A stretch of DNA of 43,175 nucleotides from contig JAHZJJ010000152.1 in NCBI GenBank assembly GCA_022600975.1, positions 1 through 43,175 on the forward strand, read 5' to 3'. The notes below the pieces were generated by a model. The model saw nothing but the letters and a program-made list of their open reading frames with translations, was not told the origin of the DNA and did no database searches. Shown one piece after another: positions 17,130-27,854 of this stretch (within the stretch, counting starts at the first letter, position 1; each line of letters starts with the position of its first letter). Source of the DNA: Gammaproteobacteria bacterium. GTDB taxonomy: Bacteria; Pseudomonadota; Gammaproteobacteria; Pseudomonadales; Cellvibrionaceae. The position numbers and the translations under genes are program-made.

Positions 17130-18545
17130 ATGTCTATACAAATTTTACAACGCACTGCAATCGTTGTAGCAATCAGCGCCTGCTCGTGTGGTGCCCTGGC
17201 CTCTGGTTTTAAGCTCCAAGAGAATAGTATTTCTGGCCTTGGCCGCGCTTATGCTGCGCAGAATACAATTGGCGACGATGCTTCTATTTTGGCACGAAAT
17301 CCTGCCGGCTCGGCGTTATTCGACAGAGTGATAATTACCGGCGGTATTATTTATCTCGATCCGAAAACGGATGCTGAAGGTGAAGTTTTAGAGATTCTTC
17401 TCGATGGTAATGCGTCTCCTATTGCGCTTGGATCTTTTGAAGAGAAATCTAATGATTTTTCCAATGACCAATGGTTGCCCAATATTTTCTTAGCTATCCC
17501 ATTTAATGATGCATGGTCCGCAGGATTGGGGATTTATACAGATTTCGGTAAGGAAACAGATTTTAACGAGGATGCACTGACAACGCCGTTTGCTAAAAAA
17601 ACTAAGCTGGACACTTATACTATTGCGCCATCCATCGCTTACAATTTCGCGGATGTTTTTAGTATCGGTATTGCCGCTAATATTCTTTATGCGGACTCCA
17701 GGCTGAGTACCCAGTATCCATCTGATCTTAAGCTGGGCTCCATTACCTCGGATTTGGCCAACAAGACGGAGCTTGATTTCGATGGTGATGATTGGGATGT
17801 CAGTTGGAGTATCGGTGCCTTGTGGAATATCACCGAACATACGCGCGTCGGTATTTCTTATCATTCGGAGTTGGAACCTAAGTTGGAAGGTGATGTTTCC
17901 TCTGACTTTATTTTCTTTGACGATTTTTCATCTATGACAAAGGCTGATGGCCGCATCACCATCGATCTTCCAGATAGTGTGGAGCTGGGTTTTTACCACC
18001 GCTTTAATGCGCGCTGGGGCTTGGCTTTGGGCCTAGAATGGACCGATTGGGATGACTTTTACAGCCTGGAGCTTTATGTGCCCGGTAAGCAGGGTTTTGG
18101 TATTGATCTTAACCCACTACCTTTAAGGACGGAAAATTTTGAGAGTGGCTGGCGCTATAGTGTTGGCGTTGAGTTCTATCCTTGCGAAACGTGTACTTGG
18201 CGTATTGGGTATGCTTATGATGAGGGCGCTGCCCGCGATGGCATTAATGAAGCGGCGAGCCTACCAGAATTCCCGGAGACTTGGCGTGAGCTGTCCATTC
18301 CCGATAGTGACCGCCAAGAGTTTACTCTGGGTGCTACCTATGAATTGAATCAGCAGCTGAGTATTGATGGGGGGATTGCCTATCGCTGGGGCAAGAAAGA
18401 AAAGATTGATGACGTTTTTATTATGCCATTTTTACCCGATGCCATTACAGGGGGGTTAGATAATACGTTGATTACTGCCTATGATGGCCGAATTAGCAAA
18501 ATTGAATCCTGGTTGTTTGGCGTTGGTTTAAACTATAAATTCTGA
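17130..18545 (+). CDS. OmpP1/FadL-family outer-membrane transporter, second of a tandem pair
   Basis: Paralogue of the gene at 15396 and exactly the same length, 471 residues. It repeats the signal peptide pattern (ending GALA), the plug signature GFKLQENSISGLGRAYAAQ with ARNPAGSALF, the WTDWDDF strand, the TWRIGYAYDEGAARDG segment and the FGVGLNYKF end. Differences concentrate in segments that should be extracellular loops and the plug-facing strands (residues 80-110 and 205-300), as expected if the two take up different ligands. The ATG at 17130 is preceded by AGAGGAAC; a longer frame from 17088 is not needed. It has its own terminator. A recent local duplication is the simplest origin. Confidence 0.92.
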   Translation: MSIQILQRTAIVVAISACSCGALASGFKLQENSISGLGRAYAAQNTIGDDASILARNPAGSALFDRVIITGGIIYLDPKTDAEGEVLEILLDGNASPIALGSFEEKSNDFSNDQWLPNIFLAIPFNDAWSAGLGIYTDFGKETDFNEDALTTPFAKKTKLDTYTIAPSIAYNFADVFSIGIAANILYADSRLSTQYPSDLKLGSITSDLANKTELDFDGDDWDVSWSIGALWNITEHTRVGISYHSELEPKLEGDVSSDFIFFDDFSSMTKADGRITIDLPDSVELGFYHRFNARWGLALGLEWTDWDDFYSLELYVPGKQGFGIDLNPLPLRTENFESGWRYSVGVEFYPCETCTWRIGYAYDEGAARDGINEAASLPEFPETWRELSIPDSDRQEFTLGATYELNQQLSIDGGIAYRWGKKEKIDDVFIMPFLPDAITGGLDNTLITAYDGRISKIESWLFGVGLNYKF

Positions 18546-18559
18546 TTGCCATTGTATAC

Positions 18560-18587
18560 AAAAAGCCCGGTTATACCGGGCTTTTTG
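18560..18587. terminator. Bidirectional terminator between the second FadL-like gene and the M2 peptidase
   Basis: AAAAAGCCCGG and CCGGGCTTTTT form a perfect 11-bp stem around a TTATA-containing loop, with A-run and T-run on the two sides. It can end the plus-strand porin transcript and also the minus-strand peptidase transcript, whose stop codon is 50 bases away. Confidence 0.92.
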
Positions 18588-18636
18588 GGTCGCGCAACGG
18601 TGATGGAGTTTATGCGTCCGATTGTCCTGTTGGTTG

Positions 18637-20496
18637 TTATGCCCCCCAGCCGCACTGACGATTTTTGTTTTGCTGTTGTAGATAAACCATCAGTGGCTGG
18701 AAATAATCGATAATGGCTTTTGCGTCCAATTCACGCTGACCAGTTAACGCTTCCATTGCATTCGGCCACGGCTTACTGGCACCCATTGCCAGCATTGTCC
18801 GCAGTTTTTTGCCGGCGACCGCATTGTTGTAGATGGAGCAGCGGTGTAGTGGCCCGGTTTCTCCTGCCGCTTCACAGAGTGCACGGTGAAATTGGAACTG
18901 CTGAATACGGGCGAGAAAGTAGCGCGCGTAAGGGGTATTACCGGGAATATGGTACTTGGCACCCGGATCAAAGTCCGCTTCGCTGCGTGCGACTGGGGCT
19001 TCAATACCCTGGTAGGCTTCTCGCAGCTTCCACCAAGCTTGGTTGTATTCACCCGGCGCTACTTCACCGTTAAACACCTGCCAGCGCCATTTGTCCACCA
19101 TCAGGCCAAAGGGCAAGAAGGCAATTTTATCCAGCGCCTGTTGTAGTAGATAACCGAGATCTTTACTTTCATCGGGAATCTTTTTCATCAGGCCGATTTC
19201 TTTTAAATACTTAGGCGTGATAGAAAGTGCAATAGTGTCGCCCACTGCTTCATGGAAGCCATCGTTGGCGCCGTTTTTATAGAGGAGGGGTTGTTCATTA
19301 TAGATGCGCTGATAGAAATTGTGTCCCAGCTCATGATGGACAGTAATTAAATCTTCTCCAGTTTTTTGGATGCACATTTTGATGCGAAGATCATCCTTAC
19401 CATCCATATTCCAAGCACTGGCATGACAAACTACATCGCGATCACGGGGTTGAGTAAACTGCGAGCGCTGCCAGAAAGTCTCCGGTAGGGGTTTGAAGCC
19501 CAGTGAGGTGAAGAATTTCTCCCCGGTCTTAACCATCTCTTGTTCGCTCATATCCGCATCCAGGATCAGCTGGGTGAGATCGTATGGCGCCTCCATATCG
19601 TCATCTTTGACCAGCTCGTAGATGTTGCCCCATTCCTGAGCCCACATGTTGCCCAACAGATGGGCGGGAATTTTCCCCTGGGCTGGTGCTACTTCGTCAC
19701 CGTAGTATTCATTCAACTTGGCGCGTACATGGCAGTGCAGGGCTTTATACAGTGGTTTGACTTTGTTCCACTGGTTGTCCATGTCGGCTGCAAAAGCATC
19801 CGCGCCCATGTCGTACTTAGAGCGCCACATAGTGCTCAGATTGTTGTACCCCAGTTCTTTGGCTCCAGCATTGCCAATTTCGACCTGGCGCGTATAAAGG
19901 GATTTCATTGGTGGTGCCACTTGGCGCCAACCGACCCACAGCTCTTTCAGTAATTCTGGATCGCGGCTGTTGGCCATTAATTGGCCCATTTGGGTTAGGG
20001 TGTAGCACTTTTCGGTTTCCCCTTCACCCTGGCAGTATTTGCCGGCACCGTACATACCCTGCATTTTCGAGCCAATTTGAGCCAATTCTGCTGTCAGTGT
20101 CGGATCTTGCGGCGAGGGGAAAACCAGCCCCTGTTTGAGCATGGTGAGCTGGCGACGGGTTTCTGGGTTTAGTGTCAGGTGATCAAATTGCGCTGCCTCT
20201 GATGCCAGTTTAACCGCCATACCAGTGTAGCGTTCGTTGGTCAGCGCCTCAATATATTGAGAATCGGTATTGATATAGGTGGAAGCGAGCCAGGAGGCGT
20301 GACTGGCTTCCTGGCCCATGGTTTCCAAGCGGGCTTGTGCCTCACTTAAAAAGGTTGCGGCGTCTTCAGCGGTCAGTAAGCTTTTGTTTGTCTCAACCGC
20401 AGCGTCGCTAACGTTAGTTATTTTTGGTTCGGCGAGTTTATTGTCGCAAGCGGCAAGTGCCACGGCAACGAGACTCACTAGGGCTAATTTTTTCAT
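18637..20496 (-). CDS. M2-family (ACE-like) dipeptidyl carboxypeptidase lipoprotein
   Basis: Zinc metallopeptidase related to angiotensin-converting enzyme; bacterial members remove C-terminal dipeptides. The 619-residue protein has the zinc site H388-E389-L-G-H392 and the third ligand E416 in GFHEAVGD, 24 residues further on, the same spacing as in ACE. The N-terminus MKKLALVSLVAVALAAC is a lipoprotein signal with lipobox LAAC, so Cys17 should be lipidated. The next residue is Asp, which in enterobacteria keeps lipoproteins in the inner membrane; that points to a periplasm-facing inner-membrane anchor. GAGGT lies before the ATG. Length matches single-domain bacterial ACE homologues. The gene stands alone, convergent with the second porin gene. 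Confidence 0.93.
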   Translation of the reverse strand: MKKLALVSLVAVALAACDNKLAEPKITNVSDAAVETNKSLLTAEDAATFLSEAQARLETMGQEASHASWLASTYINTDSQYIEALTNERYTGMAVKLASEAAQFDHLTLNPETRRQLTMLKQGLVFPSPQDPTLTAELAQIGSKMQGMYGAGKYCQGEGETEKCYTLTQMGQLMANSRDPELLKELWVGWRQVAPPMKSLYTRQVEIGNAGAKELGYNNLSTMWRSKYDMGADAFAADMDNQWNKVKPLYKALHCHVRAKLNEYYGDEVAPAQGKIPAHLLGNMWAQEWGNIYELVKDDDMEAPYDLTQLILDADMSEQEMVKTGEKFFTSLGFKPLPETFWQRSQFTQPRDRDVVCHASAWNMDGKDDLRIKMCIQKTGEDLITVHHELGHNFYQRIYNEQPLLYKNGANDGFHEAVGDTIALSITPKYLKEIGLMKKIPDESKDLGYLLQQALDKIAFLPFGLMVDKWRWQVFNGEVAPGEYNQAWWKLREAYQGIEAPVARSEADFDPGAKYHIPGNTPYARYFLARIQQFQFHRALCEAAGETGPLHRCSIYNNAVAGKKLRTMLAMGASKPWPNAMEALTGQRELDAKAIIDYFQPLMVYLQQQNKNRQCGWGA

Positions 20497-20750
20497 TCAT
20501 TACCTCAGTTTTGTTATTGGCCAAACTAGTTAAACGGCCCATTATTATGTAAAAAATACAGGTGCTGTTGTTTTGCGTGTGATAGAACCTGCAGTTCAAA
20601 GCAATAAAATGGAAACTGATAAAGCGAGAATACAAGATATCAGGTTTGAATGGTTTTCTGGTGGATAATTTGGCGCAGAAAGTTATGCAGTGCAGCGCCT
20701 GTTGTCTTTTTAGGGGCGATGAGAAAAGAAAAGCAATGGTAAGAATCAGT

Positions 20751-20865
<115 letters not shown>

Positions 20866-20883
20866 TGTAGCTCCGACGCTACA
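20866..20883 (-). other. Perfect 6-bp hairpin in the leader of the 4.5S precursor
   Basis: TGTAGC and GCTACA flank GTCGGA on the minus strand, directly adjoining the inferred 5' end of mature 4.5S RNA and downstream of the promoter. It would be transcribed in the precursor and removed. It may mark the 5' processing site. Confidence 0.45.
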
Positions 20884-20902
20884 AAGCTATCGAAGAGGCG
20901 CG

Positions 20903-20932
20903 ATTATAGGGCTTTAGTCTACGAAGTGCCAG
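20903..20932 (-). promoter_or_regulatory. Promoter of the 4.5S RNA gene
   Basis: On the minus strand a perfect TATAAT (20903-20908) is preceded by CTGGCA (20927-20932) at an 18-base spacing. The bases after the -10 are CGCGCC, a GC-rich discriminator of the kind found at growth-rate-controlled stable RNA promoters. Transcription would start near 20896, giving about 30 bases of leader. Confidence 0.65.
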
Positions 20933-20975
20933 TCCCTTTGTCGACAAATTTAAGGTGGCGATTTTTGCTAGGCGT

Positions 20976-21006
20976 TTGAAAATTTTCATTACCAAAGCGC
21001 TATACT
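20976..21006 (+). promoter_or_regulatory. Putative promoter of the PTPS-like gene
   Basis: TTGAAA at 20976-20981 and TATACT at 21001-21006 are good hexamers but 19 bases apart, longer than the usual 17. They lie 60 bases before the proposed start codon on the same strand. Confidence 0.4.
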
Positions 21007-21065
21007 GCGCACGGGCTTTGCTCACAATCTCATTGTGCTATCCGATTCCAATTTACGAGATGTTC

Positions 21066-21917
21066 ATGCACCTGTTTGTCGATAACCTCACCAATGTGGA
21101 TTTTAGTTACCTCGATTACCAACGCGGCCTGGTGGGTGAAACCTGGCTGGCCAGCGCTGCGCTGAATGGCGCACTCGACAGTCAAGGTATGGTGTGTGAT
21201 TTTGGTGTGGTTAAAAAAACTCTGCGACACTGGCTCGATGCAGAACTCGATCACCGCTTGTTGGTGCCCATCCGTTCGCCACACGTGCAATTGCAGCGCA
21301 ACGGGGGGCAAATTAAGGTGAGCTGGCAGTACGCTGGAGGCGAGCAGCTTGAGGTCAGTGGGCCGGAACAGGCGTTTGCGGTGGTAGAGGCAAAAGAAAT
21401 TAATACTAATAGCGTGGCTCAATGGTGTGTAGCGCAGTTAGATGAGGTTTTTGCCGCTAGTGTCGATCAATTTGTGTTGAGTTTTAGCGTTGAGGAAATT
21501 GCCGAGGCGTTTTATCACTACAGTCATGGCCTGAAAAAGCACGCGGGCAACTGTCAACGTATTGCCCATGGACACCGCTCGCGCATACGTATAGAGATTG
21601 ATGGCTGTCGTAGTCCTCAATGGGAGCGCAATTGGGCTTCACGCTGGAAAGATATTTACCTGGGTAGTCGTGTCGATTTACAGCGGCAGACAGAGGATAC
21701 GTTGGAGTTTGCTTATCGGGCACAGCAGGGTGATTTTGCCTTGCGCTTGCCCGCACGCTGCTGTGAGTTGTTGGAGTGCGATACCACAGTGGAGCAGCTG
21801 GCCCAGTATATTGCCAACACGCTGGCCGCGGTACTGCCCGGCCAGCAGGTGCAAGTGCGTGCTTATGAGGGGCTGGGTAAGGGCGCTGTGGCTAGTGCGG
21901 GCAAAACTGCTGAGTAG
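21066..21917 (+). CDS. 6-pyruvoyl-tetrahydropterin synthase-like (QueD-related) protein with two partial domains
   Basis: The family converts 7,8-dihydroneopterin triphosphate to pterins; bacterial QueD makes 6-carboxytetrahydropterin for queuosine. In this 283-residue protein the motifs are split and reordered. The first half has CDFGVVKKTLRHWLDAELDH and EAKEINTNSVAQW, which resemble the middle and C-terminal parts of QueD. The second half has YHYSHGL, a Cys and then IAHGHRSRIRIEIDG, which resemble the QueD N-terminus with its zinc His residues. Spacing between the Cys and HGH is one residue longer than in QueD. I know similar proteins of about this length annotated as PTPS in Pseudomonas. 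ATG 21066 has GAG at five bases; ATG 21060 is possible. Pterin chemistry is inferred, the exact product is not. Confidence 0.75.
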   Translation: MHLFVDNLTNVDFSYLDYQRGLVGETWLASAALNGALDSQGMVCDFGVVKKTLRHWLDAELDHRLLVPIRSPHVQLQRNGGQIKVSWQYAGGEQLEVSGPEQAFAVVEAKEINTNSVAQWCVAQLDEVFAASVDQFVLSFSVEEIAEAFYHYSHGLKKHAGNCQRIAHGHRSRIRIEIDGCRSPQWERNWASRWKDIYLGSRVDLQRQTEDTLEFAYRAQQGDFALRLPARCCELLECDTTVEQLAQYIANTLAAVLPGQQVQVRAYEGLGKGAVASAGKTAE

Positions 21918-21938
21918 AACCAACAGGTGAACACTGGA

Positions 21939-22754
21939 TTAAGTGAGTTCGCCTTTATTATGCTGTTGCAACTGCTCTATCCACAGGGCCGTACCGCCGG
22001 CGACTGCGGCGGGCATTACTAAAATATTCACTATAGGAATCATTTTTACCAGGATGATGGTTCCACCAAAGCTCAGAGTAGTGAGCTTGTGTTTTAGTAG
22101 TAGGCCCTTGACCTCGCTAAATGGCCGCTGGTGATTGTCCAGAGGGTAGTCCACATATTGGATCGCCATACACCAGGCGCCCCAGAGTACGCTGAGTAGA
22201 GCCGGAATAAAGACAGTCCAACTAGTAAACAATGCAATAAGCAAAATGACCAGCCCCCAGCCGATAAAATATTTCAGTTTTTGCAGCTCCCGTTTCAAAG
22301 TGCGCAGTACCATGTGTCTGAGGGCTTCAGGGGGTGGCGCTTTGCCAGTGAGTAGTTCTTCTACCTTTTCAGCCAGAAAACCATTGAAGGGAGCGGCGAT
22401 AATATTGGTAACAACAGCAAACATATAGCCGTAAAATAGCAAGAACAGCAGCAATACTGCCAGGGCAATAAGCCATGCCAACCAGTGAAAAACACCGGCA
22501 GCCCAGGCTGCGCCCGCAGCCAGCATTGACTGCCACCAGGGCATGCCTGCAGTGTCAATGGGCGCATCGGCGAGAAGGTTGCCGAGATAACTGCTGAGGC
22601 TACCCAGCTGGCTAATAATGACTATCCCAAAAGCAATGAACAGCAATACATTGATTAACAGTGGAACAAGAATAAATGGGCGAAGTTCACGCCGAGTCAA
22701 TAATTGAGCACCGCGCAGTAGGGCTTTAGTGCCATGTGTAGGATCTGAAATCAT
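21939..22754 (-). CDS. cysZ: CysZ-type sulfate transporter (EI24 family)
   Basis: CysZ is an inner-membrane protein that brings sulfate into the cytoplasm for cysteine synthesis. The protein (271 residues; E. coli 253) follows the CysZ pattern closely: GAQLLTRRELRPFILVPLLINVLL at the first membrane segment, FNGFLAEKVEELLTG after the second pair, AIQYVDYPLDNHQRPF, and MIPIVNILVMPAAVAGGTALW near the end. Four or more hydrophobic segments are evident. The ATG at 22754 has GGTG seven bases upstream; the frame also allows a GTG at 22763. It is last in the minus-strand run from gatC, 14 bases after the PA4642-like gene, and converges on the PTPS-like gene. No cys genes are adjacent. Confidence 0.9.
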   Translation of the reverse strand: MISDPTHGTKALLRGAQLLTRRELRPFILVPLLINVLLFIAFGIVIISQLGSLSSYLGNLLADAPIDTAGMPWWQSMLAAGAAWAAGVFHWLAWLIALAVLLLFLLFYGYMFAVVTNIIAAPFNGFLAEKVEELLTGKAPPPEALRHMVLRTLKRELQKLKYFIGWGLVILLIALFTSWTVFIPALLSVLWGAWCMAIQYVDYPLDNHQRPFSEVKGLLLKHKLTTLSFGGTIILVKMIPIVNILVMPAAVAGGTALWIEQLQQHNKGELT

Positions 22755-22768
22755 TTTTGTCACCGCTT

Positions 22769-23068
22769 TCAGGGCTTTGCGCCGGCGCTTCGCAGAATAT
22801 CCGCGTATTCTGTACTTTTCTGGTGTGCTTTTATTTGTGCCAAGAGCGATCTGCCTTCTGGTGAAGGGCTGTCCAGATTTAGCCCCTGCTGTTGAAATAG
22901 CTGTACAAAAGTTTCGAAGCTTGCGACTTTCATACTGCGGTAGGCGCGCTGCAAAATAAAAAAATCGCGGTTGAATCCTGTTGGCGCCTCGCCATTTAGA
23001 AAATCGGCAATGCGTTTGTTATCGAATACTTCGTTAAGTACTTTTTGCTTATCTTTTTTTACGTTCAT
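22769..23068 (-). CDS. PA4642-family protein of unknown function
   Basis: A 99-residue soluble protein without signal peptide or membrane segment. It resembles a small conserved family I know from Pseudomonas (PA4642): a charged start MNVKKDKQKV, then DNKRIADFLNGE, DFFILQRAYRSMKVASFETFVQLF and a C-terminal ankyrin-like stretch GRSLLAQIKAHQKSTEYADIL. The latter, with its alternating helix pattern, hints at a helical repeat fold. No function is established. It lies 61 bases after gatB and just before cysZ, probably in one transcript. Confidence 0.8.
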   Translation of the reverse strand: MNVKKDKQKVLNEVFDNKRIADFLNGEAPTGFNRDFFILQRAYRSMKVASFETFVQLFQQQGLNLDSPSPEGRSLLAQIKAHQKSTEYADILRSAGAKP

Positions 23069-23129
23069 AGGTTTTATGTCCTTGTTTTTTTGTGAAGCTG
23101 ACGGTCGGCTTCAATCAGGATGGAGTTAG

Positions 23130-24590
23130 TTACAACCGCGCATTCAGTTTTTGTTTAAGCATCTGACCAATGATTTTCGGATTCCCTTGGCCGCGGGAGG
23201 CTTTGATAACTTGACCGACAAAAAAGCCAGCCATTTTCGCGCGTTTAGCTTCATCTGCCCTAAGGTAATTCTCTACCTGAGTGCTGTTTGCAGCTATCAC
23301 CTCATCGACAAGTTTTTCAATGGCGTCGCTATCGGAGACTTGTTTTAGGCCCTGTGCTGCGATCAGGGTATCTACATCGTCATTGCCGTCCATCATTTGT
23401 GCCAACAGTTGTTTAGCGATTTTGCCAGAAATTGTACCGTCTTTAACGCGCAGAATTAGCCCTGTTAGCTGTTCGACAGTAACCTGAGGCACGGAAACTT
23501 CAGCGCGATTTTGCAGTGCGGCTAGTTCACCGGTAATCCAGTTGGCTGCCAGTTTTGGTTCGCCAGTTTGTTTGGCGACGCTTTCAAAGTACTCTGCGGT
23601 GGTGCGCTCTCCAGTGAGTTGTGTGGCATCCTTGGTGGATAATTGATAGCTGCTTTCAAAGCGTGTTCGCCGGGCATCCGGCAGTTCTGGCAGCTCTCGT
23701 TGTCGCGCCGCTATATATTCGTCTGAAAGTTCCACTGGCAGTAGGTCTGGGCAGGGAAAGTAACGGTAGTCATTGGCTACTTCCTTGGTGCGCATACTGC
23801 GAGTTTCGTTTTTGTCGGCATCATAGAGGCGAGTTTCCTGCACCAGGGTGCCACCGTCTTCAAGTAGATCAATTTGTCTTCGGGCTTCCACGTTGATGGC
23901 TTTTGCTACAAAACGAAAGGAGTTGATGTTTTTGATTTCGGTGCGGGTGCCAAGTTGCTGTTCCCCTTTGATGCGCACCGAAATATTTGCATCACAGCGC
24001 AGTGAGCCCTGAGACATGTCGCCATCGGAGATACCGAGATATTTGGCTAGGATGTGGATTTTTTTCAGGTAGGCAACGGCTTCGGCAGCGCTGCGCATGT
24101 CAGGCTCGGAAACAATTTCCAGTAGTGGGGTGCCAGCGCGGTTCAAATCGATAGCGGACATCTCACGACCACTGGCGGTAAAGCTGGTTTCATGTAGCGA
24201 CTTTCCAGCATCCTCCTCTAGGTGTGCATGGTGTAGCCGGATAGGCTTACTGGTGCCGTCTGGCAGCGTAATATCGATAATGCCGGCGCCGATAATGGGA
24301 TGTTCTAGCTGGGTGAGCTGGTAGCCTTTGGGTAGGTCCGGATAAAAATAGTTTTTGCGCTCGAATACCGAGTGTTGATTGATCTTTGCGTTCACCGCCA
24401 AGCCGAATAGCACCGCGAGGCGAAAAGCGGCTTCGTTTGGGGTCGGTAGCGTGCCGGGCATGGCCAGGTCAATGGCGCAGGCCTGGGTGTTGGGTACCGC
24501 ACCAAAGGTGGTGCTGGCTCCAGAGAAGAGTTTTGATTTGGTGGCCAGTTGTAGGTGCACTTCGAGGCCGACAACGATTTCCCATTCCAC
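23130..24590 (-). CDS. gatB: Asp-tRNA(Asn)/Glu-tRNA(Gln) amidotransferase subunit B
   Basis: GatB binds mischarged Glu-tRNA(Gln) or Asp-tRNA(Asn), phosphorylates the acyl group and accepts ammonia from GatA. The 486-residue protein has the cradle domain with the start [71 protein letters not shown] and [10 protein letters not shown], then the helical and YqeY-like tail domains (about 300-486, with [16 protein letters not shown]). The GTG start is supported by GGAG seven bases upstream. It follows gatA by 11 bases. Confidence 0.97.
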   Translation of the reverse strand: MEWEIVVGLEVHLQLATKSKLFSGASTTFGAVPNTQACAIDLAMPGTLPTPNEAAFRLAVLFGLAVNAKINQHSVFERKNYFYPDLPKGYQLTQLEHPIIGAGIIDITLPDGTSKPIRLHHAHLEEDAGKSLHETSFTASGREMSAIDLNRAGTPLLEIVSEPDMRSAAEAVAYLKKIHILAKYLGISDGDMSQGSLRCDANISVRIKGEQQLGTRTEIKNINSFRFVAKAINVEARRQIDLLEDGGTLVQETRLYDADKNETRSMRTKEVANDYRYFPCPDLLPVELSDEYIAARQRELPELPDARRTRFESSYQLSTKDATQLTGERTTAEYFESVAKQTGEPKLAANWITGELAALQNRAEVSVPQVTVEQLTGLILRVKDGTISGKIAKQLLAQMMDGNDDVDTLIAAQGLKQVSDSDAIEKLVDEVIAANSTQVENYLRADEAKRAKMAGFFVGQVIKASRGQGNPKIIGQMLKQKLNARL

Positions 24591-24601
24591 GTTGATTCTC
24601 C

Positions 24602-26065
24602 TTATGCTGCCGGGGCTGGGGTAGCAGCCTCGGCTTGGTGCCAGTCGGTAACTTGCTGATATTGATGTGCGAGATTGAGCATACGCGCCTCATCCAGATA
24701 ATTGCCGATGATTTGCAGGCCGACTGGCAGGCCATTTACCAGGCCGCAGGGCACTGACATCCCCGGCAGGCCGGAGAGGCTGGCGGCGATGGTGTAAATA
24801 TCTTGTAGATACATGGCTATCGGGTCGGCATTTTTTTCACCCAAAGCGAAGGCAGGAGTAGGCGTTGTGGGGCCCATAATTACGTCGACTCGCTTAAAAG
24901 CATCGACGAAATCTTGTTTAATCAGGCGGCGCACCTGTTGGGCTTTTTTATAGTAAGCATCATAGTAGCCGGCGGACAATACATAGCTGCCGATTAAAAT
25001 ACGCCGTTTCACTTCTTCACCAAAGGCCTCACCGCGAGATCGCTTATACAGATCGCGCAAATTTGTTGGATTATTACAACGGTAGCCGTAGCGCACACCG
25101 TCAAATCGGGATAGATTGGTAGAGGCTTCTGCGGATGCAATCACATAATAGGTGGGAACTGCCATAGCGGTATGGGGCAGACTGATTTCGATTAGCTCGG
25201 CACCGAGCTTTACATATTCCTTTAATGCGGCTTCAATCCGTACGGCAATCTCTGGGTGTAAACCGGCACTGAAATATTCTTTTGGCACGCCGATCTTTAG
25301 CCCGTTCACGGATTTGTTGAGCCCAAGGGTGTAGTCCTGCGACGGTCGATTTAGACAGGTGGAATCTCTGACATCGGCGCCAGCCATTACCGAGAGCATA
25401 TGGGCAACATCTTCCGCGTTGCGCGCTAGAGGCCCGGCCTGATCTAGGCTGGAAGCAAAGGCGACCATACCCCAGCGGGAGATGCGCCCATAGGTGGGTT
25501 TGAGGCCGGTGGTGTTGGTGAGTGCGGCGGGCTGGCGAATAGAGCCGCCAGTGTCACTGGCGGTGGCTCCGGGTAGTAATCTTGCCGCCACTGCGGCGGC
25601 GGAGCCGCCGGATGATCCGCCGGGCACTCGGTTGTTGCCCCAGGGGTTAATTGTCGCCCCGTAATGGCTGTTTTCATTGGAAGAACCCATGGCAAACTCG
25701 TCCATGTTGGTTTTGCCGAGGGAGATACTGCCACAGTGCTTAAAGCTTGCCACCACGCTGGCATCATAGGGTGGTACAAAGTTGTCGAGCATTTTGGAGC
25801 CGCAACTGGTGCGCACTGCAGTGGTGCAAAATATATCTTTGTGGGCAATAGGGACGCCACACATGGAGGGCGCCCCGCCTTCGGCCAGGCGCTTGTCGGC
25901 GCTTGCTGCCTCGGCCAGCGCCTGTTCCGCAGTAACGGTGATGAAGCTGTTGTAATGGCTGTCGAGCTGGGTGATGCGTGTGAGCAAATGGCGGGTAATT
26001 TCCATGCTGGAAAACTGTTTGTTTTTCAGCCCACGAATAATTTCGGCAATGGTAAACTGATGCAT
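24602..26065 (-). CDS. gatA: Asp-tRNA(Asn)/Glu-tRNA(Gln) amidotransferase subunit A
   Basis: GatA is the glutaminase that supplies ammonia to GatB. The 487-residue amidase-signature protein has the catalytic triad Lys76 (PIAHKD), cis-Ser151 (GGSSGGS) and Ser175 (SDTGGS), with the same spacing as Staphylococcus aureus GatA (79/154/178). Other landmarks are [40 protein letters not shown] and [10 protein letters not shown]. The C-terminus ends in a short Ala/Pro-rich tail. It lies between gatC and gatB in the order C-A-B, next to divergent mreBCD as in Pseudomonas. Confidence 0.97.
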   Translation of the reverse strand: MHQFTIAEIIRGLKNKQFSSMEITRHLLTRITQLDSHYNSFITVTAEQALAEAASADKRLAEGGAPSMCGVPIAHKDIFCTTAVRTSCGSKMLDNFVPPYDASVVASFKHCGSISLGKTNMDEFAMGSSNENSHYGATINPWGNNRVPGGSSGGSAAAVAARLLPGATASDTGGSIRQPAALTNTTGLKPTYGRISRWGMVAFASSLDQAGPLARNAEDVAHMLSVMAGADVRDSTCLNRPSQDYTLGLNKSVNGLKIGVPKEYFSAGLHPEIAVRIEAALKEYVKLGAELIEISLPHTAMAVPTYYVIASAEASTNLSRFDGVRYGYRCNNPTNLRDLYKRSRGEAFGEEVKRRILIGSYVLSAGYYDAYYKKAQQVRRLIKQDFVDAFKRVDVIMGPTTPTPAFALGEKNADPIAMYLQDIYTIAASLSGLPGMSVPCGLVNGLPVGLQIIGNYLDEARMLNLAHQYQQVTDWHQAEAATPAPAA

Positions 26066-26104
26066 AGGGTTGGCTCTATGGTTGGTACCGGCGCTGGTGA
26101 GGTT

Positions 26105-26392
26105 TCAGTCGATCACCTTGGGCACCAAAAACAGCCCTTCTGCAGTGAGTGGTGCAGTTGCGAGGAGTGCTTCACGGTTGTTGGGTTCTGCCACTATGTC
26201 TGAGCGCAGTAGCTGTTGCGTTTCCAGCGGGTGTGCCATGGGTTGAATGCCCTCGGTGTTGATTGTCTGCAGCTGCCCCAGCAGTTGCAGCATGTCGTCA
26301 AGGTGCCCGCTGACTCCATCAATCGTTGTCTCAGAGATGCTAATCTTTGCCAGTTCAGCTAATTCTTCTATGGTTTGTCTGTTTACAGTCAT
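26105..26392 (-). CDS. gatC: Asp-tRNA(Asn)/Glu-tRNA(Gln) amidotransferase subunit C
   Basis: GatC is the small subunit that clamps GatA and GatB together. The 95-residue protein begins MTVNRQTIEELAELAKI and has the typical pattern HLDDMLQLLGQLQTINTEGIQPMAHPL followed by LLRSD and, near the end, EGLFLVPKVID, the usual GatC tail. The ATG at 26392 is chosen on family length; the frame extends upstream to 26494 with residues unlike GatC. It opens the gatCAB operon, whose presence implies that at least one of Gln-tRNA or Asn-tRNA is made by transamidation. Confidence 0.94.
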   Translation of the reverse strand: MTVNRQTIEELAELAKISISETTIDGVSGHLDDMLQLLGQLQTINTEGIQPMAHPLETQQLLRSDIVAEPNNREALLATAPLTAEGLFLVPKVID

Positions 26393-27826
<1,434 letters not shown>

Positions 27827-27854
27827 GCCTTGCCTCAATGAAGAGAGCTCTCAC

